Assembly: GCF_900172345.1 (NCBI RefSeq) | Contig: NZ_FWFY01000002.1 | Coordinates: 310,001 to 374,000 of the forward strand | Reading direction: 5' to 3' | DNA: 64,000 nucleotides | Source: Limimaricola soesokkakensis | Lineage (GTDB): Bacteria > Pseudomonadota > Alphaproteobacteria > Rhodobacterales > Rhodobacteraceae | Shown here: piece by piece, positions 1 through 7,035 of the stretch | Layout: every line of letters begins with the position of its first letter | Numbering within the stretch: position 1 is the first letter of the stretch | Notes under the pieces: generated by a model | What the model saw: the letters and a program-made list of their open reading frames with translations, nothing else | Told to the model about the DNA's origin: nothing | Databases searched by the model: none | Made by a program: the position numbers and the translations under genes

Positions 1-230
1 AGCGCGTAGATGTGCGGCGCGCAGAGGCCGAGCCCGGTCAGGTGCCGCGCGATGGCCAGGAAGGCATCGAGCGCGGGCAGCGTGTCGGCCGGGCAGATCA
101 TCAGGATCAGGCTCTCGCCCGAGGGATCCTGCAGCCGCTCGTAGCGCCGCGACGAGGCGTCGCCTGCCAGCGGGGTGCGGGCATGGCCGCCAAGGCCATG
201 ACGGGCGAGGAAGGCGTCAATCTCAGCCAA
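1..230 (-). CDS. Aminoglycoside-phosphotransferase-fold sugar kinase, AmgK-like (N-terminal part only)
   Basis: Only the first 76 codons are inside the window; the gene runs off the left edge. I place the start at a TTG that overlaps the tsaE stop by 8 bases; no early ATG exists in frame. The visible protein begins MAEIDAFLARHGLGG and continues with GDASSRRYERLQD, the nucleotide-binding loop of the phosphotransferase (APH/choline-kinase) fold. In alphaproteobacteria the gene directly after tsaE is usually the cell-wall recycling kinase AmgK (N-acetylmuramate/N-acetylglucosamine kinase), followed by the nucleotidyltransferase MurU. The AmgK assignment is therefore an inference from position; the fold is well supported. 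It is translationally coupled to tsaE. Confidence 0.75.
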   Translation of the reverse strand, partial: MAEIDAFLARHGLGGHARTPLAGDASSRRYERLQDPSGESLILMICPADTLPALDAFLAIARHLTGLGLCAPHIYA

Positions 231-690
231 GGACCGGCTCCAGCCGCGCGCGCCAGCTCTCGGGACCGCGAATGCTCAGCCGATGCCCGTCGGCGCGCGC
301 CTCGAAGTCGAGCGACAGCGCCTCGGGCGGGGCCATCTCGCCCATCCGGTCGGGCCATTCGATCAGGCAGATCGCGCGGCCCATCGCCTCTTCGAGCCCC
401 AGCTCGACCAGTTCGAAAGGGTCGGAGAGCCGATAGAGATCGCAATGCCAGATCTCGCCGCCGGGCGCCTCGTAGCTCTGCACCAGCGTGAAGGTGGGCG
501 AGGGCACCTCTTCGTCGGGATTGCCGATGCGGGCGCGGATCAGGGCGCGGGCGAAAAAGCTCTTGCCCGCGCCGATCTGCCCCGAGAGCAGCAGCGTGTC
601 GCCCGCGCGCAGATGCGGCGCGAGCCGACGGGCCAGCGCCAGGCTGTGCGATTCGTCGGAAAGGGGGATCGGTCCGGCCAACAGGGTCAT
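223..690 (-). CDS. tsaE: tRNA threonylcarbamoyladenosine biosynthesis protein TsaE
   Basis: This is the ATPase partner that works with TsaB and TsaD to make the t6A37 modification of ANN-reading tRNAs. The 155-residue product has the usual length. It shows a Walker A motif SGQIGAGKS at residues 36-44, the TFTLVQSYE strand and the HCDLYRL motif typical of the family. Its start lies 48 bases beyond the stop of the PAS protein gene upstream, and its 3' end overlaps the kinase gene, so the three genes form one minus-strand unit. Its partner tsaD is in the same window at 11051. Confidence 0.95.
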   Translation of the reverse strand: MTLLAGPIPLSDESHSLALARRLAPHLRAGDTLLLSGQIGAGKSFFARALIRARIGNPDEEVPSPTFTLVQSYEAPGGEIWHCDLYRLSDPFELVELGLEEAMGRAICLIEWPDRMGEMAPPEALSLDFEARADGHRLSIRGPESWRARLEPVLG

Positions 691-737
691 GGCCGCAACC
701 TAGGCGCTGGGCCGTGTGCTGCAAGCCGAAACGCCGC

Positions 738-2342
738 TCAGCCGCCGCGTGCGCGGACCAGCGCGGACTCCGCACCGCCGTTGGCCCGGGCCGCGATGCA
801 GGGCGCCTCGGGCGCGTCGGGCCAGAAGCTCGCCAGCGTCGCGCCGCCGGGCAGCGGCGTGAAGCGGCAGCTCAGGCCGCGCCCGTCATTGAGCCGGAGC
901 CGGTCGCACCATTCGGCCCGCTCGCCGAAGGCGGTGGCGAAATCGCGCAGCTCGCCCAGCACCGGAGAGGGCGCGACCAGCGCCTGCCAGCGGGCGATCT
1001 CCTCGGTCAGCCCGATCTCGGCGAGACCGCCCTCGGGCAGGTCCCACAGCGCCGCGTAGACCCCATTATGCAGCAGCCGCGTGCCGCCGGCCGAGAACAC
1101 CGCGATCGCCTCGGGCAGCGTGTCGAGCACCGCCCGCGCCGTATCGAGCCCGGCCCGGAAGTGCCGGGTCAGGGAGATCTCGGCGCTGATATTCTCGAAC
1201 AGGAAGGCCACCGCGCCGTCGGGATGCGGCCGCCCGGTCACCCGGTAGGTCTGGCCACCCGGCAGCGACCACGTCTCGCAATAGGTGCCGCGCGCCGCCT
1301 GCGCCTCGAGCGCGGCGACCTGTTCGCGCCAGCTGGTGTAATCCTTGGGCTCGGGGAGCATGTTGCGGTCGCGCAGGCGATCGAGCACGCATTGCACCTG
1401 CGGGCGCGAGCTCAGGAAGGCGATCGGCAGGCCGGTCAGGTCGTGAAAGGCAGGGTTGAACATCACCAGCTTGCGGTCGCGGTCGAAGATGGCGAGGCCG
1501 ATGGCGAGCTGCGCGAAGGTCTTGGTCAGGGTCTGCACGAATTTGCGTCGGGCCTGCTCGGCCTCGACGACCTCGGTCACGTCGAGCGCGAAATGCACGT
1601 GTTCCGCGCCGCGCTTGATGCGGGTGATCTCGAACCAGCTGCGGCGCGCCTCCCCGAGCGACAGGCTGGTGCGGCAACGCTCGCGGTCGGGGCCGGCGGG
1701 CTCGAAGCCCGGCGCCTCGAACAGCTCGCCCGGCATCCAGTCGACATCCCCGGTCGGGCAAGGCGGGTCATGCGCCTGCCGCCGCGCCTCGGCGAGCCGC
1801 ATATAGGCGCGGTTGGCCCAGCTCAGCCGTCCCTCGGGGTCGAGCTTCCAGATCAGCTGCGGCGCGTCTTCGCCGATGCAGCGCAGGGTCTCCAGCTCGT
1901 CCTGAAGCGCCGCGAAGGCGATCGCATCGACCGCCTCGCGGGTCAGGTCGGAGGTCCCGTCGGGGCACAGGGTCAGCCGCAGCAACCCGTCCCAATGTTC
2001 GATCTCGATCCGACCGATGCCGCCGCGCGCCTCGAGCCGGCTTTGGCCGTCGCCCTCCAGGTTTCGCAGCCGTGCGCCAAGGCCCGGAAAGCGGTGTTCC
2101 AGAAGCCCGGTGAGCAGGTCGCGCTCGGTGCCTACCCCGTCGAGCCGGTCGAGCAGGCGCCGCGCCGGGGCGCTGGCATCGATCAGGCAATCGCCGTCGA
2201 ACAGGAACACGCTTCGAGGGGCGGGAGGGGGCGCGGTTTTGGGCCGGCTCGTCATCCGGCCGAGCAGGACCACGATCATCGTCGCCGACAGGGTCGAGAC
2301 GCAGATGACGAGCAGGAGCGAGAGCAAGGGTGGCAAGGGCAT
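738..2342 (-). CDS. Membrane-anchored multi-PAS protein without a kinase domain, DivL-like
   Basis: A 534-residue product begins at the ATG at 2342 (MPLPPLLSLLLVICVS); longer readings of this frame run into regB and are unlikely. Residues 1-29 form one membrane helix. Then come at least two recognisable PAS modules: LIWKLDPEGRLSWANRAYM near 200 and GLAIFDRDRKLVMFNPAF near 320; a further one, LPEAIAVFSAGGTRLLHNG, lies near 440. The protein stops after the last PAS module, so HisKA and ATPase domains are absent. In Caulobacter and Rhodobacter the DivL cell-cycle protein sits next to tsaE, and R. capsulatus DivL is described as a PAS-domain protein acting on CtrA. Gene order plus architecture make this the probable DivL orthologue. 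It lies 118 bases downstream of regB, with a CtrA-type box in that gap. Confidence 0.75.
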   Translation of the reverse strand: MPLPPLLSLLLVICVSTLSATMIVVLLGRMTSRPKTAPPPAPRSVFLFDGDCLIDASAPARRLLDRLDGVGTERDLLTGLLEHRFPGLGARLRNLEGDGQSRLEARGGIGRIEIEHWDGLLRLTLCPDGTSDLTREAVDAIAFAALQDELETLRCIGEDAPQLIWKLDPEGRLSWANRAYMRLAEARRQAHDPPCPTGDVDWMPGELFEAPGFEPAGPDRERCRTSLSLGEARRSWFEITRIKRGAEHVHFALDVTEVVEAEQARRKFVQTLTKTFAQLAIGLAIFDRDRKLVMFNPAFHDLTGLPIAFLSSRPQVQCVLDRLRDRNMLPEPKDYTSWREQVAALEAQAARGTYCETWSLPGGQTYRVTGRPHPDGAVAFLFENISAEISLTRHFRAGLDTARAVLDTLPEAIAVFSAGGTRLLHNGVYAALWDLPEGGLAEIGLTEEIARWQALVAPSPVLGELRDFATAFGERAEWCDRLRLNDGRGLSCRFTPLPGGATLASFWPDAPEAPCIAARANGGAESALVRARGG

Positions 2343-2389
2343 GGGACACGCAACCTCAAGGAGTGTCGACCCAGAGTGGAAACCAACCC

Positions 2390-2405
2390 TTAACCGGGTG
2401 TTAAC
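2390..2405 (+). promoter_or_regulatory. CtrA-type binding site upstream of the PAS/DivL-like gene
   Basis: The sequence TTAACCGGGTGTTAAC matches the full CtrA consensus TTAA-N7-TTAAC exactly. A third TTAA follows at 2407-2410. It lies 48 bases upstream of the PAS gene start codon and inside the regB-PAS gap. In such a GC-rich sequence three TTAA in 21 bases are unlikely by chance. Binding itself is inferred. Confidence 0.7.
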
Positions 2406-2460
2406 CTTAACGGCGCCTGCACCGCTCGCGACGTGGCGTCCTTGAATGGCGACGTAACGT

Positions 2461-3834
2461 TCAGGGAAGAAAATGCGGATTGGGCTCGTTCGCGCCGGGC
2501 TGCGCCTCCAGCGCGGCGCGCGGCCAGGCCACCATGACGATGGCACCGCCCGCCGCGACGCCGCTGGCCCGCAGCCGGTCGCCGCCATTGGCGAAGCTCA
2601 GCCGCGCGCCGGACCGCTCCAGCAGCGTCTTGGCGATGAACAGCCCCAGCCCCATCCCCTCGTAGCCGGGCCTGCGGCGCGATCGCATGAACGGGTCGCC
2701 GATCCGCTCGATCAGCCCCGGCGGAAAACCGGGCCCGTCATCCTCGATCGTCACCATGACGCTGTCGGCGGTCCAGGCGAGGTCGATCTCGACCCGGCCG
2801 GCCGAGAAATCGACGGCGTTCTGGATCAGGTTGCGCAACCCGTGCACGATCTCGGGCCGGCGATGGATCACCGGCTGGAACTCGATATCCTCCTCGGCGC
2901 CGGGCTCGGCCCCGACCGCGAAGACCACCTCGCGGCCGCGCGCCAGATGCGGCTCGGCGGCCTCGCGCACCACCGCCTCGAGCGGTGCCTGCCGCAGATG
3001 CGTGTCCTCCTTGCCCGCCCGTCCCATGGAGCGCAGGATGTCGCGACAGCGGATCGCCTGGGCCCGGATCAGCGCCGCGTCCTCGGCCAGTTCGGGGCTG
3101 TCCGAGAGATCGTCGGCCAGCTCGGAGGCGGTCAGGGTGATGGTGGCGAGCGGCGTGCCCAGTTCGTGCGCGGCCGCCGCGACGACGCCGCCCAGATCGG
3201 TCAGCTTCTGCTCGCGCGCCAGCGCCAGCTGCGTCGCGGCCAGTGCGTCGCCCATCGCCTGCCGCTCGAGCGTCACCCTTCGCACGTAGAGCCCGATGAA
3301 GGTGATGCCGATCGCCATCGCCAGCCAGAAGCCGAAGCGCAGCAGCTCGGGCGGCGCGAGCGGGGTCATCTGCGGCGACAGGATCGGCATGCTCCACAGC
3401 CAGAGTACCGTCACCGAGACCAGCGCCAGCCCGCCCACCAGCAGCACGCCGGGCAGCCGCAGCATCGTGGCCGAGATGGTGACCGGGGCCAGCATCAGGA
3501 GCGCAAAGGGATTGGAAATGCCGCCGGTGAGCCACAGCAGCACCGAAAGCTGGACGATATCGAAGACCAGCATCGCGGTGGATTCACCCTCGCTCAGCCG
3601 CCGCGCCGAAGGCAGCAGGAAGGCCGCGAGCAGGTTGGCGATGCCGGCGACGCCGATGGTGATCGCCACCAGCCCGGTGGGAAAGACGAGGCCGTAAACC
3701 AGCGCCGCGACCAGTGCCGCGCCGGTCTGCCCGGCCAGCGCGATCCAGCGCAGCAGGATCTGGGTCCTGACCCGGACCCGGTTGCGGCGGCCGAAATCGC
3801 GCAGCATCGCCAACTCTGAATCGTGAAGGGGCAA
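2461..3834 (-). CDS. regB: Redox-sensing membrane histidine kinase RegB/PrrB
   Basis: RegB phosphorylates RegA in response to the redox state of the quinone pool, and in this group it controls photosynthesis, respiration, carbon and nitrogen fixation genes. The 457-residue protein has about six N-terminal membrane helices (residues 27-185). It carries the quinone-binding heptapeptide GGISNPF at 104-110, the H-box AAAHELGTPLA with phospho-accepting His223, and the redox box IRCRDILRSMGRAGK with Cys263. It also has the N box NLIQNAVDF, the G1 box DDGPGFPP and the G2 box GMGLGLF. I use a TTG start preceded by CCGGAG at a suitable distance, with an in-frame stop 24 bases upstream; the ATG at codon 10 (3807) is the alternative. 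It is divergent from senC-regA, as in Rhodobacter. Confidence 0.95.
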   Translation of the reverse strand: MPLHDSELAMLRDFGRRNRVRVRTQILLRWIALAGQTGAALVAALVYGLVFPTGLVAITIGVAGIANLLAAFLLPSARRLSEGESTAMLVFDIVQLSVLLWLTGGISNPFALLMLAPVTISATMLRLPGVLLVGGLALVSVTVLWLWSMPILSPQMTPLAPPELLRFGFWLAMAIGITFIGLYVRRVTLERQAMGDALAATQLALAREQKLTDLGGVVAAAAHELGTPLATITLTASELADDLSDSPELAEDAALIRAQAIRCRDILRSMGRAGKEDTHLRQAPLEAVVREAAEPHLARGREVVFAVGAEPGAEEDIEFQPVIHRRPEIVHGLRNLIQNAVDFSAGRVEIDLAWTADSVMVTIEDDGPGFPPGLIERIGDPFMRSRRRPGYEGMGLGLFIAKTLLERSGARLSFANGGDRLRASGVAAGGAIVMVAWPRAALEAQPGANEPNPHFLP

Positions 3835-3855
3835 GGCGCGGCTCCGGCTTGTGCG

Positions 3856-3899
3856 TCAATGAGGACCATTGATAGGCAGCCCTCGCGCCGCCATCAATG
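3856..3899. promoter_or_regulatory. Operator-like repeats in the regB/senC divergent promoter
   Basis: TCAATG (3856-3861) and CATTGA (3867-3872) form a perfect inverted repeat around AGGAC. A further ATCAATG at 3893-3899 mirrors CATTGAT at 3867-3873. The three half-sites occupy the 91-base gap between the two divergent genes, where the promoters must lie. The cognate regulator is unknown; they do not look like the GC-rich RegA motif. Confidence 0.5.
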
Positions 3900-3925
3900 C
3901 GGCGGCCCGCCCCACAGGAGTTCGC

Positions 3926-4552
3926 ATGCAGCGCCCCATCGCCATTGCCGCCGCAGGCATCGTCGCCACCATCGTGGGCGGCGCGCTGATCGCCACCACG
4001 ATCCTCGCGCCCTCGGACCGTCTCGCCGCCTGCCGCACCGGCAATGTCGCGGGCGGCTTCGACCGGCTCGGCGGGCCGTTCACCCTGCTCGACGGTGCCG
4101 GGCGCGAGGTCACGGACGCCGATGTCATCACCGAGCCGAGCCTCGTCTATTTCGGCTATACCTCCTGCCCGGACGTCTGCCCGGTCGACAATGCCCGCAA
4201 CGCCGCCGCCGTCGACATCCTCGCCGAGGATCACGGCATCGAGGCGCAGCCTGTCTTCATCACCGTTGACCCGGCGCGCGACACGCCCGAGGTGATGGGC
4301 GACTACGCCGCCAACATGCATCCCGAGATGGTCGGGCTGTCAGGGAGCGAGGAGCAGGTCGCCGCCGCGGCCAAGGCCTATTCGACCTATTACGCCCGCG
4401 CCGACGACGATCCCGACTATTACCTGATGAACCACCAGACGATGACTTATCTGGTGCTGCCGGAGGAGGGCACGGTGGAGTTCTTCAAGCGCGACGACGG
4501 CCCCGAGGAAGTGGCGCGCCGCACCGCCTGCCTCGTCGAGGCGGTGGATTGA
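3926..4552 (+). CDS. senC: SCO1/SenC/PrrC family copper-binding protein
   Basis: SCO proteins deliver copper to cytochrome oxidase, and PrrC/SenC also influences RegB/PrrB signalling. The 208-residue protein starts at the ATG at 3926, which has AGGAG five bases upstream. It has one N-terminal membrane anchor (residues 4-28) and then a thioredoxin-like periplasmic domain. The copper ligands are visible as CPDVC (Cys81, Cys85) and His170 in YLMNHQT. It is 52 bases upstream of regA on the same strand and is presumably co-transcribed with it. Confidence 0.95.
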   Translation: MQRPIAIAAAGIVATIVGGALIATTILAPSDRLAACRTGNVAGGFDRLGGPFTLLDGAGREVTDADVITEPSLVYFGYTSCPDVCPVDNARNAAAVDILAEDHGIEAQPVFITVDPARDTPEVMGDYAANMHPEMVGLSGSEEQVAAAAKAYSTYYARADDDPDYYLMNHQTMTYLVLPEEGTVEFFKRDDGPEEVARRTACLVEAVD

Positions 4553-4604
4553 CCCGGCAGGGGCCGAAGCTAGCTTCCCCGAACGTCCAAGAGGAGACCC
4601 GGAC

Positions 4605-5156
4605 ATGAACGCAGAGGCGATCGATCTCGGCCCGGACCCGAGCCTGCTGCTGGTCGATGACGACGAGGCCTTTCTGAAACGTCTCGGCAAGGCGATGGAA
4701 AAGCGCGGTTTCACGGTGACGCTCGCCGGCACGGTCGAGGAGGGGCGGCGCATCGCCACGCAGACCCCGCCAGCCTATGCGGTGGTCGATCTGCGGCTCG
4801 AGGACGGCAACGGGCTCGACGTGGTCGAGGTGCTGCGCGAAAGCCGGCCGGAGGCGCGGATCGTGGTGCTGACCGGATATGGCGCCATCGCCACGGCAGT
4901 GGCGGCGGTGAAAATCGGTGCGACCGACTACCTGTCCAAGCCCGCCGATGCGACCGAAGTGACCAACGCGCTTCTGGCGCGTGACGACGCGCTGCCGCCG
5001 CCGCCCGAGAACCCGATGAGCGCCGACCGGGTGCGCTGGGAGCACATCCAGCGGGTTTACGAGCTGTGCGATCGCAATGTCAGCGAGACGGCACGGCGTC
5101 TGGGCATGCACCGCCGCACCTTGCAGCGGATCTTGGCCAAGCGCAGCCCCCGCTGA
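4605..5156 (+). CDS. regA: Global redox response regulator RegA/PrrA
   Basis: The 183-residue protein is the phosphorylated DNA-binding partner of RegB. The receiver domain shows the acidic pair in LLLVDDDEAF, the phospho-acceptor Asp62 in VVDLRLEDG, Thr90 and Lys112. After a short proline linker (130-135) comes the Fis-type helix-turn-helix at 145-180 (YELCDRNVSETARRLGMHRR), which is almost invariant among RegA homologues. Length is normal. In R. capsulatus the next genes are hvrA and ahcY; here they are absent from that place. Confidence 0.97.
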   Translation: MNAEAIDLGPDPSLLLVDDDEAFLKRLGKAMEKRGFTVTLAGTVEEGRRIATQTPPAYAVVDLRLEDGNGLDVVEVLRESRPEARIVVLTGYGAIATAVAAVKIGATDYLSKPADATEVTNALLARDDALPPPPENPMSADRVRWEHIQRVYELCDRNVSETARRLGMHRRTLQRILAKRSPR

Positions 5157-5549
5157 CGCTTCTCCGGGATACATGCGGCACATGTCTGGAGAGGCGGCTC
5201 CCGGCTTTGTCGGAACCCGTACAGACCGGATGTCTCCGGACGTTTACTTTAGATCAGGAACGGCAGGGATGGTACCCTCGTTTCGTGGGTTGATGAGTAC
5301 TGCTTGGTCGCTTGCAAGGGTCACGGCGCGGATGTGGGATCTCGGCTCGCTCCCTCGGGCGCCGAGTTCAGCGGGAGGACCTTCCCCGTAGCCGTGACCC
5401 AATCCTCACGCTTCCCCCGATGCACGGTTGTTCGGATCGACGCCTGGGTGATCCGTGCGCGATCTCAGGCTTCTCAGGACCATGAGGGAGATGCGGAGTG
5501 GCATGCGGAGAGGTGGGCCGGGACGATGTGTTTCCTGGCCCTTCCCACG
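5157..5549. other. Gene-free interval after regA
   Basis: I found no convincing gene in these 393 bases; short frames on either strand lack good start sites and family motifs. The composition differs from the surrounding core genes. The only strong structure is the nested inverted repeat at 5318-5400. Confidence 0.5.
5318..5400. repeat. Nested inverted repeats, candidate structured RNA or DNA element
   Basis: GGGTCACGGC (5318-5327) is the perfect reverse complement of GCCGTGACCC (5391-5400). Inside it, CTCGGC (5341-5346) pairs with GCCGAG (5361-5366). Together they would fold into a closed multi-helix element of 83 bases. There is no T-run after it, so it is not a normal terminator. Function is unknown. 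Confidence 0.45.
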
Positions 5550-6530
5550 TCAGGCTGCCACTGACACGCGTTGCTTGGCCTCTGCTGAGTCCGGCTTGGG
5601 CGTGGCCGCTGCGTAGGAGCCGCCAGCTCGTTCTGTCGAAACGTTCTCGATAGGCGCGAGCGTGATGCCCACTTTATCGGTACTGCCGATCAGGGAGATA
5701 ACGGACTCCTGCATCATCTTGGCTTGTACCCGCTCGGCCGCTGCACGCGACGCGGCGATATCTACATCCTCTTCAACTTTCTGGGCCTCGCCGGGACGAG
5801 CGGCCGCGATCATGGAGTCATCATTCCTATTCCAGCCTTTCTCCTTCGGGCCAGCACGCTCAGTGGCCTTGGAGTTCTCGGAGGCGCGACTGGCGACAGT
5901 GCCGGTTTCGTCAATGAAGCCATTCTCTTTGGCGCCATCCGTTCCTGGCGCGGCAGTTGCTCCAGCAGGCCCGGCAACTGGATCACCTTCACTCCTGGAG
6001 GCGTCCTTCGCCGCCTTTGCAGCAGCTTCGGCAGCTTCCTCGTCGGCCTTGGCCTGAGCCTTGGCCAGATCTTCCGCCTCCTCAGCGGCTTCCTTGGCCG
6101 CCTTTTCGGCTGCTTCAAGAGCCTCTTCCTCGGCCTTGGCCTGCGCCTCTGCTGCTTCCTCAGCGGCTTTGGCCTCGGCCTTTGCAACGTCTTCAGCAGC
6201 CTCTGCAGCCTCCTTGGCGGCTTTCTCTGCCGCTTCGAGTGCTTCCTCTTCGGCCTTCGCCTGAGCCTCTGCCGCCTCTTCTTGGGCCTTCAGAGCAGCC
6301 TTCGCCGCGTCTCGCTCCGCCTTCGTCATGGTCGTCGTACTGGCGGAGCCACTGCTAGTATCCCCGGAAATATCCATGATGATCGCGGGGGAAGTTTGTG
6401 TTCCGCTAGATGGCGATGGATCAGAACTAGTAGTAGTAGTAGTAGTAGTAGTAGTAGGGGTCGCGGATGCGGCATTCTGCGCGGCTTGCCAGAGCGGGTC
6501 GAGCTGCTGGCCAATAGTGGAGATCGTCAT
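5550..6530 (-). CDS. Hypothetical Ala/Glu/Lys-rich repeat protein with poly-Thr tract
   Basis: I do not recognise the family. The 326-residue product has no signal peptide or membrane helix. Residues 1-24 look folded, followed by a Thr9 run at 26-34 and a Ser/Thr-rich linker to 68. Residues 81-160 are two near-identical 40-residue repeats, with a third partial copy to about 178; these should form long helices or a coiled coil. The remainder is Gly/Pro/Asp-rich, then mixed. A strong ribosome-binding site (GAGGAGG) precedes the ATG, and an operator-like palindrome lies about 100 bases upstream, which supports a real gene. Codon use and GC content are lower than in the flanking genes, suggesting recent acquisition. 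Confidence 0.6.
   Translation of the reverse strand: MTISTIGQQLDPLWQAAQNAASATPTTTTTTTTTSSDPSPSSGTQTSPAIIMDISGDTSSGSASTTTMTKAERDAAKAALKAQEEAAEAQAKAEEEALEAAEKAAKEAAEAAEDVAKAEAKAAEEAAEAQAKAEEEALEAAEKAAKEAAEEAEDLAKAQAKADEEAAEAAAKAAKDASRSEGDPVAGPAGATAAPGTDGAKENGFIDETGTVASRASENSKATERAGPKEKGWNRNDDSMIAAARPGEAQKVEEDVDIAASRAAAERVQAKMMQESVISLIGSTDKVGITLAPIENVSTERAGGSYAAATPKPDSAEAKQRVSVAA
6051..6290. repeat. Two tandem 120-base coding repeats
   Basis: Units 6171-6290 and 6051-6170 encode residues 81-120 and 121-160 of the repeat protein; both contain EEEALEAAEKAAKEAAE. A partial third unit continues to about 5997. Such tandem copies can expand or contract by recombination. Confidence 0.7.
6428..6457. 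repeat. (TAG)10 trinucleotide microsatellite
   Basis: Ten perfect TAG units on the plus strand are read from the minus strand mainly as ACT codons, giving a run of nine threonines. Being a triplet repeat, a change in copy number would alter protein length but not reading frame. Confidence 0.85.
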
Positions 6531-6959
6531 TCGGATATCCTCCTCTTTGACTTGCTCGAAACCTCTGTTGCTTAATCAAGGCGCAACTTGCTAACGAAAC
6601 AGGCATTTTGAAGACTTTGTCCAAACGGTAAAATATTTACCAAGGAATGGAGAGATCACAGCCTCCGATCTTTCCTCGGTGGGACGTGGAACCCGCTTCG
6701 TCCATTGTCGGGCTGACATACACATCTTGCCCCGCACACACGGCCCGTGCAGCTGCCACTCGCGCCGACCCAGTCTGAAGCGACTACGAGATCCTTGATG
6801 TCGTGTAATGGCGTCTCAGCTCCGTCGGCACCCGATGCTGGAAGTAGAAGACGTCATCCTTGAGGAAGCAGCGAGGGGCAGAAATGTACTCCGGCATGTA
6901 CTACGCCTTGGCCTGATCCGATCAAAAGCCGAGGTGTTCCAATGCTTTGGAGATTTGGG
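6531..6959. other. Gene-free interval between the repeat protein and tRNA-Thr
   Basis: No gene is supported here. The part next to the repeat-protein gene (6531-6660) is AT-richer and contains its ribosome-binding site and the palindrome at 6627-6641. The rest, up to the tRNA 3' end, shows no motif that I can name. I searched by eye for a second copy of the tRNA 3' end as an attachment site and saw none. Confidence 0.45.
6627..6641. promoter_or_regulatory. Operator-like palindrome upstream of the repeat protein gene
   Basis: GGTAAA-ATA-TTTACC has perfect 6-base arms and lies in an AT-rich island 97 bases before the start codon at 6530. This is a typical size and place for a dimeric repressor site. 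No local regulator gene is present. Confidence 0.45.
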
Positions 6960-7035
6960 TGGTGCCGCTGAAGGGACTCGAACCCCCGACCCCATCATTA
7001 CGAATGACGTGCTCTACCAGCTGAGCTACAGCGGC
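6960..7035 (-). tRNA. tRNA-Thr(CGU)
   Basis: The minus strand reads GCCGCTG...CAGCGGCACCA, with a 7-base acceptor stem and encoded CCA. The D-arm AGCTCAGCTGGTAGAGC, the anticodon stem CGTCA/TGATG with loop TTCGTAA (anticodon CGT), a variable loop, and the T-arm with GGTTCGAGTCC are all present. It follows hemY by 42 bases on the same strand. Confidence 0.97.

Noticed and set aside
714-2393. Long plus-strand frame opposite the PAS gene, and many similar long frames opposite regB, hemY, cca, the ABC genes and secA
   Set aside because: They are mirror frames of GC-rich coding DNA: low-complexity Arg/Gly/Ala/Pro products, no family motifs, no ribosome-binding sites, and they fully overlap well-identified genes.
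5304-5564. Short plus-strand frame after regA
   Set aside because: No ribosome-binding site, no recognisable features, and it overlaps both the inverted repeat and the end of the repeat protein gene.
5157-6959. Integrase, transposase or duplicated attachment site next to tRNA-Thr
   Set aside because: No recombinase gene and no second copy of the tRNA 3' end were found by eye in the interval, so I do not call a defined genomic island.
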